Shown piece after piece: positions 33,293 to 42,819 of a stretch of 64,000 bases of DNA. The position numbers and the translations under genes are program-made. The DNA lies in assembly GCF_022808855.1 (NCBI RefSeq), contig NZ_JAKZLF010000013.1:48401-112400 (forward strand). The letters run 5' to 3'. Origin of the DNA: Anaeromyxobacter soli. GTDB lineage: Bacteria > Myxococcota > Myxococcia > Myxococcales > Anaeromyxobacteraceae. Below the pieces are notes generated by a model. The model saw nothing but the letters and a program-made list of their open reading frames with translations. It searched no databases and had not been told where the DNA came from. Every line of letters begins with the position of its first letter. Position 1 is the first letter of the stretch.

Positions 33293-36200
33293 TCACGTGT
33301 GCGCGGCGGCGTCGTCCCGCTCCGTCGGCTTCCAGGCGACGAGCTTCAGGTCCTCGACGAGCACCACGTACAGCAGGGGCACGACGCCGAGGGTCACGAA
33401 GCTCGCGAGCAGCAGCCCCGCGACGAGGACGTACACGAGCTGCTGCCACATGGGCCCGCCCTCGATCGCGAGCGGGATGAGGCCGCCTACGGTCGCGAGG
33501 ACGGTGGTGAGCACCGGCCGGAGCCGGACGAGGCCCGCGTCCACCACGGCCTTCCGGAGGGGCACACCCTCCTCCCGCGCCTCCTCGATGAAGTCGTTCA
33601 GCACGATGATGTGGCTCACGATGACGCCCATGAGGCTCGTGACGCCCAGGAACGCCATGAACCCGAAGTTCGTCCGCGTCGCCCAGAGCCCCAGCACCGC
33701 ACCGACCATCCCGAACGGGAGCGCTCCGAAGACGACGAGCGGCTTGAACACGCTCGCGAACTGCCACACGAGCACGAGGAAGATGAGCGCGATGGAGACC
33801 TTCAAGGCGACGGCGACCCCGGCGAACGCCTCCGTCTGCTGCTCGTACTCACCTCCGTAGGAGAGGTGGTACCCCGGCGGCAGCGGCATCGCCTCGAGCC
33901 GGGGCCGCGCGTCGCCGAGGAGCGTCGACGCGAGCACGCCCGCGCGCGGACTCGCGCCCACCGTGATCGTCCGCTCCTGCCGGTACCGGACGATCTTCTG
34001 CGGCTCGTAGCTCTCCTCGAGGGCTGCGATCTGGTCGAGCCGGACCGCGCGTCCTCCCTCGGCGCCCCAGACGTACAGATCTCGCACGCTCGAGGTCGAG
34101 GCGCGCTCGCTCGGAGTGAGCCGCAGGACGATGTCGATGAGGCGATCGCCGTCGCGGAGCTGCGTGACGGCCTGCCCGCTCAGCGCGGTCGTGGTCGAGC
34201 TCGCCACGTCCGCGTGCGTCACCCCGGCGCGGCCGGCGCGCGCGTCGTCCACCTCGACGCCGAGCCGGGCGCCCTCCGCTCCCCAGTCGTCGCTCACCTC
34301 GCCGCTCGCGGGGAGCGTCCGGAAGATCCCCTTCGCCGCCTCGGAGAGGCGGCGAAGGACCTGGATGTCGGGGCCGGACATGCGGACCTCCACCGGCACC
34401 ACCGCAGGCGCGCCGGACGAGAGCCGGTACACCGCGAACCGGGCTCCCGGCACGGAACGGGTGAGCGTCTCCTGGATCCGCCCCTGCATCGGCCGGGACT
34501 CCGCCGGGTCCCGAGCCTGGAGGATGAGCACGCCGTAGGCCGGGTTCTTCGGCTCCGGGCCCACGTTCGCCCACCAGCGCGGCTCGCCACCGCCGACGAA
34601 GGAGGTGATCTGCTCGAGCGCCTCTCCCTCCCGCGCGAGGATCGTCGTGCGCGCGCGCTCGAGGACGTCGTGCGTCGCCCGGACGTCCGAACCCTCCGGG
34701 AGCCGCACCTCGACGTAGAAGCGCTCCAGGTCCTCCTCCGGGAAGAATTGCGTTCGGATGAGGAGCGCCGGCGCGAGCCCGACCCCCAGGAACACCGCCG
34801 CGGCGACGAGGCTGCGCCGCTTGCGACGGAGCATCGCGTCGACCGCGCGGCGATACCAGGCGGCGACCCGCGCGGACCGCGCGCCGCCCGCCTCGACTCC
34901 GCGCTGCCCGCGCAGCAGGTACATGCCGAGGAGCGGCATGAACGTCATCGACACGACCCGGCTCGAGAGGAGCGCGAGCGAGACGACCACGGGGAGCGAG
35001 TAGATGAACTCGCCCATCGATCCCTCGACGAGGAGCAGGGGGGCGAACGCGACGACGTTCGTGAGCGTGGCGAACAGGATCGCCTTCGCCAGCCGGGTCG
35101 GGCCCAGCCACGCGGCTCGCCTCCGCGGCGTGCCGGCGGCCAGCTCACGGTTGATCGCGTCCGCCGCCACCACGGGATCGTCCACCAGGAGGCCGAGCGC
35201 GATGATGAGCGAGGCGATCGAGACCTGCTGGAGGTCGATCCCCAGGAGCTGCATGAGCCCGAAGGTCATCGCGAGCGCGAGCGGGACGCTCGCCGCGACG
35301 AGCAGCGCGCTCCGCCGCTCCATGAACAAGAGCGCCACCCCGATGACGATCGCGACCGCCTCGACGAGGCTTCGCGAGAACTCCCCGATCTTCTCGCGCA
35401 CGAGCTCGGGCTGGTCGCTCGTCTTGACGACGCGCAGATCCGCCGGGAGCCGGTGACGCAGCTCCTCGACACGAGCGTCGAGCTCGTGACCGAGCTCCGC
35501 CACCTGCACGCCGCTCCGCGCCTGGACCGCGACCGCCAGCGAGCGCGTGCGATGCCAACCGCCCCGCGCGTCGCGCCAGGAGACCCAGCTCGCGTCGGAG
35601 ACCGGCGTTTCGTACGTACGGTGAACCTCGGCGACGTCCCGGACGTACACCGTCCGCCCGTCCTTCGTCCGGGCCACCGGCGCGTCGAGCACGTCGCGCT
35701 CGTCCTCGAATGCACCCGAGGGCTCGAGCAAGATCGTCTGCCGCCCCGCGGCGACGCTCCCGCCCGGGAGGATCACGTTCCGCCCCCGGAGCGCCGCGGC
35801 GACTCGCTGCGGCTGGAGGTCGAACGAGGCGAGGCGCTCCTGGGAGTAGAGCAGGTACAGCTTCTCCGGGACGACCCCGTACCGCTCGACCCGTCCCACC
35901 GCGGGCAGGCGCGCCAGCTCGTCGCGGAGGACCGTCGTGAACTCGTCGAGCTCGCGATAGCTGTACTTGTCGCCGGCGGACGCCACGAGCTGTGCGCGCA
36001 CGGCGGCGGGGTCGCGGACCAGGATCGGCGTCCAGATGTCGGGGTGCGGGAGCTCTCCCCCCATCACCTCCTGGCGAAAGTGCGCGTCGAGCGCCGCGAT
36101 CCGCTCCTCTCCTCGCGGCGAGTAGTCGATCGCGACGAAGCCGCCGCCGCCCAGGACCGCGCCGTCCGCGATCGCCCCCATCCGCTCGCCGGTCTCGAGG

Positions 36201-36829
36201 TACTTCCGCGCGGCCGCCGCGACCGTCCGGCCGTCCACGCCCGCCGGGAACACGAAGACCTTGGCCGCGCGCCCGGCGGCGTCCGGCTTCCCCGCGCGGT
36301 GCGCCTCGATCGCCTTCCGGATCGATGCCGCCCGCACGTCGACCTCCACCTCGTCCACCGGCGGGCTCGCCACGGAGTACAGGACGGTCGCGGTGTCTCC
36401 GAAGTGCGTGTTGAGCAACGGGCGGAGCGCGCCGGCAGGGAGCCCGCGCAGGGTCTGAAGGCGCGACTCCAGATCGTTCCAGGCCTCCTCGAGCTCCTGC
36501 TTGCCGACGTCGTCCTCGAGCGTCACGAAGAGCGTGGTCGTGCCGGTGCGCGTGATGGACTCGATCTCGTCCACGTGCGGCACCTGCGCGACGAGGAGCT
36601 CGAGCGGGCGCGCAACGAGCTGCTCGACGTCGGCGGCCTCCGCTCCGGGCCACGCGGCGGTGACGGTCGCGGTCTTCACGAGGATCTCGGGATCCTTGCG
36701 CTGCGGCATCTGGACGTACGCCCAGGCGCCCCACGCGAGGGTCGCCACGAGCGCCACCCACGCGATGTGCGGGTGCTCGACGAAGAAGCGCGCCGTGTTG
36801 AAGCGCCCGCCGGCCGGGTGCATGTTCAC
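33293..36829 (-). CDS. RND efflux pump, inner-membrane subunit
   Basis: A 1178-residue RND transporter, longer than AcrB or CzcA (about 1040). The GTG at 36829 overlaps the adaptor stop (GTGA) with GAGG before it; an ATG at 36823 is the alternative. The TM4 motif reads IIALGLLVDDPVVAADAINREL, with two adjacent Asp as in multidrug (HAE-type) pumps but DPVVAADA instead of AIVVVEN. Two repeats of six helices are evident, the second carrying FMAFLGVTSLMGVIVSHIIV. Extra length sits in the periplasmic part (about 140-330). It likely exports organic compounds by proton antiport with the adjacent adaptor. No outer-membrane factor gene is nearby; TolC must come from elsewhere. Confidence 0.9.
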   Translation of the reverse strand: MNMHPAGGRFNTARFFVEHPHIAWVALVATLAWGAWAYVQMPQRKDPEILVKTATVTAAWPGAEAADVEQLVARPLELLVAQVPHVDEIESITRTGTTTLFVTLEDDVGKQELEEAWNDLESRLQTLRGLPAGALRPLLNTHFGDTATVLYSVASPPVDEVEVDVRAASIRKAIEAHRAGKPDAAGRAAKVFVFPAGVDGRTVAAAARKYLETGERMGAIADGAVLGGGGFVAIDYSPRGEERIAALDAHFRQEVMGGELPHPDIWTPILVRDPAAVRAQLVASAGDKYSYRELDEFTTVLRDELARLPAVGRVERYGVVPEKLYLLYSQERLASFDLQPQRVAAALRGRNVILPGGSVAAGRQTILLEPSGAFEDERDVLDAPVARTKDGRTVYVRDVAEVHRTYETPVSDASWVSWRDARGGWHRTRSLAVAVQARSGVQVAELGHELDARVEELRHRLPADLRVVKTSDQPELVREKIGEFSRSLVEAVAIVIGVALLFMERRSALLVAASVPLALAMTFGLMQLLGIDLQQVSIASLIIALGLLVDDPVVAADAINRELAAGTPRRRAAWLGPTRLAKAILFATLTNVVAFAPLLLVEGSMGEFIYSLPVVVSLALLSSRVVSMTFMPLLGMYLLRGQRGVEAGGARSARVAAWYRRAVDAMLRRKRRSLVAAAVFLGVGLAPALLIRTQFFPEEDLERFYVEVRLPEGSDVRATHDVLERARTTILAREGEALEQITSFVGGGEPRWWANVGPEPKNPAYGVLILQARDPAESRPMQGRIQETLTRSVPGARFAVYRLSSGAPAVVPVEVRMSGPDIQVLRRLSEAAKGIFRTLPASGEVSDDWGAEGARLGVEVDDARAGRAGVTHADVASSTTTALSGQAVTQLRDGDRLIDIVLRLTPSERASTSSVRDLYVWGAEGGRAVRLDQIAALEESYEPQKIVRYRQERTITVGASPRAGVLASTLLGDARPRLEAMPLPPGYHLSYGGEYEQQTEAFAGVAVALKVSIALIFLVLVWQFASVFKPLVVFGALPFGMVGAVLGLWATRTNFGFMAFLGVTSLMGVIVSHIIVLNDFIEEAREEGVPLRKAVVDAGLVRLRPVLTTVLATVGGLIPLAIEGGPMWQQLVYVLVAGLLLASFVTLGVVPLLYVVLVEDLKLVAWKPTERDDAAAHT

Positions 36830-38028
36830 GGCACGACCTCGACCTGCTGCCCGTCGTGGAGGAACTGTGCGCCGTCCACCACGATGCGCTCGCCCCCCGA
36901 GAGCCCCGAGACGATCGCGACGTCGTCCTGGTGGAGGTCGCCGATCTCCACCCGGCGCGCGGCGACGTGCCGGCCGCCCTCGCGCAGCACGAACGCGGCG
37001 AAGCCCTTCCCGTCGGGCGCTCGCGCGACCGCGGAGAGCGGGACGAGGATCGCCTCGCGGGCGTCGTCCGGCGCGATCCGGGCGGTGGCGACCATCCCCG
37101 GCTTGAGCGCGCCCGCGGAGTTGGGGATCGTCACCTCGACCGCGTACGAGCGCAGCCCGGGATCCGGGACCGGCGAGATCTTGGTGATCCTCCCCTCGAT
37201 GAGGCGCCCCGGCAGCGCGTCCACCTCCACCGGGACCCGATCGCCGAGCGCGAGATCGTTCACCCGTCCGTCGGGCACGCCGAAGACGGTCCTCATCTCG
37301 GCGGTGCGGAGGATCGTGAAGACGGGCTGCCCCGGTCCGACGCGCTCGCCGGCGTTCACGCCGCGCCGGGCGACGACGCCGTCCACGGGACTCACGAGCC
37401 GCGTGTCCTCGACGTTCCCGGCGGCGAGCGCGGCCTCCTCCGCGCGCGAGCGGCGCTGCGCCCGCGCCGCCGCGAGGTTTCCCTGGGCCGTACGGAGTGC
37501 GGTCTCCGCGCGATCCAGCTCCGCACGCGCGATGGTCTGGTGCTCGAGCAGGTAGCGCGCGCGCCGCGCATCGAGCTCGGCCTGCGCGAGCGCCGCCTCG
37601 GCCGAGCGCTCCTGCGCCTCGACGTTCGCGAGCGACGCCTGCGCCGCGCGCGCCTGCATGAGCAGGTCCTGCGGGTCGAGCGTGGCGAGCACGGCACCCT
37701 TGCGGACGACGTCTCCCTCCTGCACGGCACGTCGACCCTCGTCGGCGTTCACCTCCAGAAGCCTCGCCACGCGGCCCCCGAGCTTGAAGCTCAGCTCGAG
37801 CCGTGTCTCCGGCTCCAGCGCGCCCGCGAAGCGCGACGGAGTTCCGGTGGGTCGGGCACCGACGGTGGCGACGCGGACTGCGCGAGCGAGTCGCGGCGGG
37901 GGCTCGGCCTCCCGGCACGCGAGCGCAGCGCCGACCGAGACGACCGTCAGGAAGACGCGCAGCCGGACGGCGCGGTCTGCGAGCACGCCTGGCGCGACGA
38001 GCGTGGAGCGGATGCGGTGGAGCTTCAT
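36826..38028 (-). CDS. RND periplasmic adaptor subunit (HlyD/AcrA family)
   Basis: A 400-residue lipoprotein (signal ending AALAC). The ATG at 38028 follows GGGGGA. Domains in order: barrel-sandwich start LSFKLGGRVARLLEVNADEG, a coiled hairpin (about 90-160, ASLANVEAQERSAEAALAQ), the returning lipoyl strand LVSPVDGVVARRGVNAGERV, a beta-barrel and a membrane-proximal domain ending in DGQQVEVVP. It links the pump encoded next (4-base overlap) to an outer-membrane channel. Unlike the other adaptor in this window it has no Cys repeats, which fits a non-metal substrate. Confidence 0.9.
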   Translation of the reverse strand: MKLHRIRSTLVAPGVLADRAVRLRVFLTVVSVGAALACREAEPPPRLARAVRVATVGARPTGTPSRFAGALEPETRLELSFKLGGRVARLLEVNADEGRRAVQEGDVVRKGAVLATLDPQDLLMQARAAQASLANVEAQERSAEAALAQAELDARRARYLLEHQTIARAELDRAETALRTAQGNLAAARAQRRSRAEEAALAAGNVEDTRLVSPVDGVVARRGVNAGERVGPGQPVFTILRTAEMRTVFGVPDGRVNDLALGDRVPVEVDALPGRLIEGRITKISPVPDPGLRSYAVEVTIPNSAGALKPGMVATARIAPDDAREAILVPLSAVARAPDGKGFAAFVLREGGRHVAARRVEIGDLHQDDVAIVSGLSGGERIVVDGAQFLHDGQQVEVVP

Positions 38029-38523
38029 GGAGTGTCCCCCTTCGCGACCCCTGCAAAGCTCGGCCCGAGGCACGATGCGAGCGCGACGAACGGTCGAGAA
38101 GCGGTGAGGGCGGCGCCGTCATGCGGCAGCGCGGTCAATCGGCCGTTGCCGTCGGGCGTCAGCGTGTCAGGAAGACCGGCATCTCCGTCGGATTCGTTTA
38201 CACCGGGTCCCCACCCCGCTCGCCCAGGGGCGGCGCGAACGTCCCGGCGCGGCGCCGGCCGGCGCGCAATGCCTCACGCGCGTGCGCCGCTCGGCCGCAG
38301 GCGCGAGGGGTCGCCGCGGCGCCAGAGCGCTGCTCGTGGTCCACCGAGCGTGCAGCCGACGTGAGCCTGCGCGCGGGCGTCGAGCTCGGCCCGTCGCCCG
38401 GAGCGCCCGGCGGCAGGCGGCGCCGCTGGGCGCTACGGGCAGTTCTTCTCGGAGGAGGTGTCGTTCGCCGGGATCGGCCTTCACATCTTTCTCTGAGCGG
38501 CACGCACGTTGCGAGGGAGGACG
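38029..38523. other. 495-base stretch with no supported gene
   Basis: This divergent region separates the RND adaptor from the GH15 gene. I see no regulator gene here, although RND systems often have a divergent TetR-type repressor. An open frame from 38365 ends with a plausible-looking RYGQFFSEEVSFAGIGLHIF but has no start. Promoters of both operons should lie here. Confidence 0.45.
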
Positions 38524-40320
38524 ATGATGCCTGCCTCGATCTCGGAACACGCGCTGCTCGGGGATACCCACTCCGCCGCCCTCGTCGCATCCGACGGCTC
38601 GATCGACTGGGCGTGCCTGCCGCGCTTCGATTCGCCCGCCGTGTTCGCAGCTCTGCTGGGAGACGAGCGACACGGCCTCTGGCGCGTCGCGCCCCTCGCC
38701 CCTGCCCACGCAGTCCGCCGACGGTATCGGCCGGGCTCGCTCGTCCTCGAGACGGAGCTCGACACACCCGACGGCACGGTGCGCCTCGTCGACTTCATGC
38801 CCCCGCGCAGGGGCCCGCCGCGGGTGCTCCGGATCGTGGAGGGCGTCCGCGGGCGCGTGGAGATGCGCATGGAGCTCGCGCCGCGGTTCGGCTACGGGGC
38901 GATCCTGCCGTGGGTGTGGCGATCAGCCGGCCAGCTCGTGCTCGTGGGCGGCCCCGACGCGCTCGCGTACCGCGGCACCATCGAGCCTCACGTCCGCCCT
39001 GGCTCGGTGACGGCCGAGTTCGCGCTGGAGGCCGGGGCGAGCGCGGAGCTCGAGCTCGCGTGGTTTCCTTCGCACGAGCGCCCGCCGAACCCGGAGGATC
39101 CGGCCGCCCTGCTGGCCGAGACGGACGCGTACTGGACCGCGTGGTCGGGGCGTGTCCTGCATGCCGGGCCCTGGCGCGACGCGGTCGTGCGATCGCTCGT
39201 CACGCTGAAGGCCCTCACGTATGCCCCGACCGGCGGGATCGTGGCGGCACCGACCACCTCGCTTCCGGAGCGGCTCGGCGGCGAGCGGAACTGGGACTAC
39301 CGGTACTGCTGGGTGCGGGACGCCGCGCTCACGCTGTACGCGCTGCTGCACGCCGGCTACCGGGACGAGGCGCGCGCGTGGCGAGACTGGCTCCTGCGCG
39401 CGGTGGCGGGCGCCCCGGAGCAGGTCCAGGTCCTCTACGGTGTCGCCGGCGAGCGGCAGCTGCCCGAGCTCATCCTGCCCTGGCTGCCCGGCCATGCGCG
39501 CTCCGCGCCGGTCCGCGTCGGGAACGCCGCCGCGGGCCAGCGGCAGCTCGACGTGTTCGGCGAGCTGCTCTCCGCCCTGCACGCGACGGCGGAGAGCGGC
39601 GTCGAGCCGGCTGCGCGGGGCTGGGAGGTGGTGCGGGCGCTCGTGGAGCTGCTCGAGTCCCGCTGGCAGCTGCCGGACGAGGGCATCTGGGAGGTGCGCG
39701 GCGGTCGCCGCCACTTCACGCACTCGAAGGTGATGGCGTGGGTGGCGTTCGACCGCGCCGCGCGGGCCGTGGAGCGGTTCGGGCTCGATGGACCCGCCGC
39801 GCGTTGGCGCAGGGTGCGGGACGACGTCCACGCGGAGGTGTGCCGCCGGGGATACGACGCGGCGCGCGGCACGTTCACGCAGACCTACGGCTCCGCGGAG
39901 GTGGACGCGAGCCTGCTCACCCTGCCGCTCGTCGGGTTCCTGCCGCCGCACGACCGGCGTGTCCTCGGCACCGTCCGCGCCGTCGAGCGCGATCTCGTCC
40001 ACGACGGGCTCGTGCGCCGGTACCGCGACGACGCCGACGTGGATGGGCTCCCACCGGGAGAAGGGTACTTCCTGCCGTCCAGCTTCTGGCTCGTCGACGC
40101 GCTCGCCGTGACGGGCCGGGTGGGCGAGGCGCGGGCCCTCTTCGAGCGCCTCCTCTCGCTCCGCAACGACGTCGGCCTCCTCTCGGAGGAATACGATCCC
40201 GCCGCTGGGCTGCTCGGAAACTTCCCCCAGGCCTTCACGCACGTGGCGCTCGTGAACTCGGCGCGCGTGCTCGCGGCGCTGGAGATCGAGCGCCCTCCCT
40301 CGGCGGGCGATTCCACGTAG
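38524..40320 (+). CDS. Glycoside hydrolase family 15 (glucoamylase/trehalase type)
   Basis: A 598-residue protein. The ATG at 38524 follows GAGGGAGG. The N-terminal beta domain starts ISEHALLGDTHSAALVASDGSIDWACLPRFDSP, the classic start of bacterial GH15. The (alpha/alpha)6 barrel follows: RNWDYRYCWVRDAALTL (substrate-binding Arg/Trp/Asp), LPDEGIWEVRG with the likely acid Glu, and LLSEEYDPAAGLLGNFPQAFTH with the base Glu. No signal peptide, so it is cytoplasmic. The family cleaves terminal alpha-glucose from maltodextrins, trehalose or dextran. The short form without a starch-binding domain is like the trehalases and glucodextranases described in actinobacteria. Substrate not certain. Confidence 0.9.
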   Translation: MMPASISEHALLGDTHSAALVASDGSIDWACLPRFDSPAVFAALLGDERHGLWRVAPLAPAHAVRRRYRPGSLVLETELDTPDGTVRLVDFMPPRRGPPRVLRIVEGVRGRVEMRMELAPRFGYGAILPWVWRSAGQLVLVGGPDALAYRGTIEPHVRPGSVTAEFALEAGASAELELAWFPSHERPPNPEDPAALLAETDAYWTAWSGRVLHAGPWRDAVVRSLVTLKALTYAPTGGIVAAPTTSLPERLGGERNWDYRYCWVRDAALTLYALLHAGYRDEARAWRDWLLRAVAGAPEQVQVLYGVAGERQLPELILPWLPGHARSAPVRVGNAAAGQRQLDVFGELLSALHATAESGVEPAARGWEVVRALVELLESRWQLPDEGIWEVRGGRRHFTHSKVMAWVAFDRAARAVERFGLDGPAARWRRVRDDVHAEVCRRGYDAARGTFTQTYGSAEVDASLLTLPLVGFLPPHDRRVLGTVRAVERDLVHDGLVRRYRDDADVDGLPPGEGYFLPSSFWLVDALAVTGRVGEARALFERLLSLRNDVGLLSEEYDPAAGLLGNFPQAFTHVALVNSARVLAALEIERPPSAGDST

Positions 40321-40361
40321 CACGGGGTGGCGACACCGCCGGGCCGCGCCGTCCGCTCGCC

Positions 40362-40757
40362 TCAGTGCGTGTTGCCCGCGCTCTTCGCCGCCTGCCGCGC
40401 CTCGGCGCGCGCGCGGACCTTCCGGAACTCGGCCTCGAGCTCCGCGAGCTCGTCGTCCGTCGCGTGCTCGAGGTCGGTGAAGATGTTCCTCGCCTTCCGC
40501 TGCGAGCGGATGAGCTCGTCGAGCTTCAGGTGCAGCGCGCGCGTCTCGCGGTTCTGGGTCGCCTGGATGAGGAACACCATGAGGAAGGTCACGACCGTCG
40601 TGCCGGTGTTGATGACCAGCTGCCAGCTGTCGCTGAAGTGGAAGAGCGGCCCGGTCACCCCCCACCCGACCACGAGGGCGAGCGCGAGGAGGAACGCGCG
40701 GGGCGTCCCCACCACCTCCGAGATCGCCAGGGCGAAGCGGGCGAAGCGGCCGTTCAC
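40362..40757 (-). CDS. Low-affinity iron permease-like membrane protein
   Basis: A 131-residue protein of the Fet4-like family (Pfam low-affinity iron permease). It starts with FARFALAISEVVGTPRAFLLALALVVGWGVTGPLF, has a second helix INTGTTVVTFLMVFLIQ, then QNRETRALHLKLDELIRS. The tail is a charged coiled helix with many Glu/Ala/Arg. Two membrane segments only, so it is closer to the many small bacterial relatives than to yeast Fet4. Transport has not been shown for most of these, so the name is a family label. It converges with the GH15 gene and lies 79 bases from the metF gene on the same strand. Confidence 0.88.
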   Translation of the reverse strand: MNGRFARFALAISEVVGTPRAFLLALALVVGWGVTGPLFHFSDSWQLVINTGTTVVTFLMVFLIQATQNRETRALHLKLDELIRSQRKARNIFTDLEHATDDELAELEAEFRKVRARAEARQAAKSAGNTH

Positions 40758-40836
40758 TCCAGGAATCTAAGGCGCGGGCAAGGCCCGGGCGGGCCTCCGG
40801 CCCTCCGAGCGCAGCGCGGCGCCGGCCAGCGGGCGC

Positions 40837-41739
40837 TCAGCCTCTCCATGGCTCGCTCGCCCGCAGCGCGGCCACGATGGCGCGGGTCGAGGTGGAGCGG
40901 TTGAGCGTGTAGAAGTGGATGCCGGGCGCCCCGCGGCGCAGGAGCTCGGCGCACTGCAGGGTGGCGTAGGCGACGCCGAGATCTCGCGCCGAGTCCGGAT
41001 CGCTGCGGCGGACCTCCATCGCGGCGCGCAGCGGCGGGGGGATGGCCGCGCCGCACATCGCCGTGAAGCGCTCGGTCTGGTCCACGTTCGTGAACGGCAT
41101 GATCCCCGGCACGATCGGCACGGTGATGCCCGCCGCGCGGGCCCGCTCGACGAAGCGGACGTAGTGCGCGTTCTCGAAGAAGAGCTGGGTGACGAGGAAG
41201 TCGGCCCCGGCCTCCACCTTGATCTTGAGGTGCGCGAGATCGGCCGCGAGGTCGCGCGTCTCGACGTGGCCCTCCGGGTACGCCGCCGCGCCCACGCAGA
41301 AGCGCCAGCGGTCCGGGCGCGAGCGGATGAAGGCGACGAGCTCGCTCGCGTAGCGGAAGCCCTCCGGGTGCGGCTCGAAGCTCGCCTGCCCGCGCGGGGG
41401 ATCGCCGCGGAGGGCGAGGACGTTCTGGATCCCCGCGTCCGCGAGCTCGTCGAGGACGCCGGCGAGCTCCTCGCGCGAGGCGCCGACGCAGGTGACGTGC
41501 GCCATCGCCTCGACCTCGGTCTCGCCCTTGAGCCGCTTCACGAGCTCGAGCGTGCGCTGCCGGGTCGACCCGCCGGCGCCGTAGGTCACCGACACGTAGG
41601 CGGGCCCGAGCGGCCGGAGCGCCTCGACGGTCTCGAAGAGCTGGCGGACTCCGTCGTCCGTCTTCGGCGGGAAGAACTCGAACGAGAAGATGGGCTCGCC
41701 GCGCTCGCGGGCGAAGCGGAGGAGGTCGCTGATCCGCAC
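40837..41739 (-). CDS. metF: 5,10-Methylenetetrahydrofolate reductase
   Basis: A 300-residue FAD enzyme with a TIM barrel that reduces methylene-THF to 5-methyl-THF for methionine synthesis. It begins FSFEFFPPKTDDG, has VSVTYGAGGS, the FAD motif ALRGDPPRG, AAYPEGH, DFLVTQLFF and IVPGIMPFTN. The end HFYTLNRS is also standard. The length agrees with the bacterial MetF (about 296). The GTG start at 41739 is 38 bases from the divergent greB gene. No S-adenosylmethionine riboswitch can fit in the short leader. Confidence 0.95.
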   Translation of the reverse strand: MRISDLLRFARERGEPIFSFEFFPPKTDDGVRQLFETVEALRPLGPAYVSVTYGAGGSTRQRTLELVKRLKGETEVEAMAHVTCVGASREELAGVLDELADAGIQNVLALRGDPPRGQASFEPHPEGFRYASELVAFIRSRPDRWRFCVGAAAYPEGHVETRDLAADLAHLKIKVEAGADFLVTQLFFENAHYVRFVERARAAGITVPIVPGIMPFTNVDQTERFTAMCGAAIPPPLRAAMEVRRSDPDSARDLGVAYATLQCAELLRRGAPGIHFYTLNRSTSTRAIVAALRASEPWRG

Positions 41740-41752
41740 GGTCCGCCGGAGG

Positions 41753-41759
41753 TTACAAT
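41753..41759. promoter_or_regulatory. Shared -10-like element between metF and greB
   Basis: TACAAT (41754-41759) lies 18 bases before the greB ATG on the plus strand. Read leftward the same DNA gives ATTGTAAC, a weaker -10. The gap between the two start codons is only 38 bases, so both promoters must overlap. Neither direction has an obvious -35 or a strong ribosome site. Confidence 0.4.
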
Positions 41760-41777
41760 GAAGCCTGTCCCGCCGCC

Positions 41778-42269
41778 ATGTCGAAGCCGCCCCGCTACAT
41801 CACGCCCGAAGGTTTCCGCCGGCTCGCCGCCGAGCACGAGCGCATCTGGTCCGTGGACCGCCCCCGCATCGTGGCGGAGGTCGAGGCCGCGGCCGCCCTC
41901 GGCGATCGCAGCGAGAACGCCGAGTACATCTACGGCAAGAAGAAGCTGCGCGAGCTGGACCGGCGGCTGCGCTTCCTATCCCAGCGGATGGACGCGCTCA
42001 CGGTGATCGTGCCGCGGCCCCACCCGCACGGGCGCGCGTTCTTCGGGGCCTGGGTGACGGTGGAGGGGGAGGACGGCGACGAGCGGACGTACCGGCTCGT
42101 GGGCCCCGACGAGTTCGACGTCCCGGCCGGACTCATCAGCGTGGACGCGCCGCTCGGCCGGGCGCTCCTCGGCAAGCGCGAGGGCGACTCGGTCGTGGTG
42201 CAGCGCCCCGCCGGCGAGGCGGAGCTGACGATCGTCGAGATCTGCTGGACCGCCCCGGAGAGATCATGA
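41778..42269 (+). CDS. greB: Transcription elongation factor GreB
   Basis: A 163-residue Gre factor. It opens YITPEGFRRLAAEHERIW, with an N-terminal coiled coil (about 5-80) that enters the RNA polymerase secondary channel. The tip carries LGDRSENAEY, whose acidic residues stimulate cleavage of backtracked RNA. The globular FKBP-like C-terminal domain includes YRLVGPDEFD and LGRALLGKREGDSV. The KKKLRELDRRLRFL stretch and the RPHP segment favour GreB over GreA. It overlaps the next gene by 4 bases (ATGA). Confidence 0.93.
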   Translation: MSKPPRYITPEGFRRLAAEHERIWSVDRPRIVAEVEAAAALGDRSENAEYIYGKKKLRELDRRLRFLSQRMDALTVIVPRPHPHGRAFFGAWVTVEGEDGDERTYRLVGPDEFDVPAGLISVDAPLGRALLGKREGDSVVVQRPAGEAELTIVEICWTAPERS

Positions 42270-42781
42270 CCGCCGTCACCGACCGGGCAGCGCAGCGCGC
42301 TCTCGTCGAGCGCTACGTCCGCGAGCGCCCCTTCGCCCTCCTCCTCGACGCGACGGGCCCGTCGCTCCTCGACGTCTTCTCTGGCAAGGCGCTCCCGCTC
42401 GACTACGCCGCCCTCGCCGCCGTCGAGGAGCGGAGGGACGCGACGACCGGGCGTGCCTACCTGGCCCTGCTGCGCGATGGCGGGACCGAGATCGCCCTCA
42501 CGGACGCGGGGCTCGCCTTCCCGCCGGTGACCTCCAGCACGGGACCGCTCGAGGGGCTCCCCGCCGCCGTCTGCCTGCGCGACCTCGCCGGGGCGGAGGC
42601 GAGGCTCACGCACTTCCTCCTCGAGCATCCGGGCGAGCGGCCGGACCGCGCGCACGTCGATCTGTTCATGTTCTGCCTGGCCGTGGTGGAGGGGGCGAGG
42701 GCGGCTGGGCTGGACGTCGGCCCGGAGGAGCGCCGCCTCGAGCGCATCCTGGGCGAGCTCGAGGCGCGCCGCCGCGGCTGA
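42266..42781 (+). CDS. Conserved hypothetical protein coupled to greB
   Basis: A 171-residue protein starting in the ATGA overlap with greB. It has no signal or membrane segment. A mixed alpha/beta pattern is expected: ALVERYVRERPFALLLDATG, YLALLRDGGTEIALTDAGLAF, then helices LTHFLLEHPGERPD and DLFMFCLAVVEGARAAGL. No motif or family is recognised. Tight coupling to greB suggests coexpression but does not reveal a function. Confidence 0.65.
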   Translation: MTAVTDRAAQRALVERYVRERPFALLLDATGPSLLDVFSGKALPLDYAALAAVEERRDATTGRAYLALLRDGGTEIALTDAGLAFPPVTSSTGPLEGLPAAVCLRDLAGAEARLTHFLLEHPGERPDRAHVDLFMFCLAVVEGARAAGLDVGPEERRLERILGELEARRRG

Positions 42782-42819
42782 TCCCCCGGCCTCGCGGCCG
42801 GCGTCCTAGCTTTCAGGTC

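Noticed and set aside
33047..37555. A very long open frame (about 1500 codons) on the plus strand opposite the RND pump and adaptor.
   Set aside because: It is exactly antisense to genes with clear motifs, its product is Arg/His/Glu-rich with no domain, and such mirror frames are expected at this GC content. The same reasoning removes long antisense frames opposite the hybrid kinase (27759-31454) and argF/argD (54062-56368).
38365..38496. A plus-strand frame ending RYGQFFSEEVSFAGIGLHIF with protein-like composition.
   Set aside because: No start codon, preceding part is Arg/Ala-rich; evidence insufficient for a gene or a relic.
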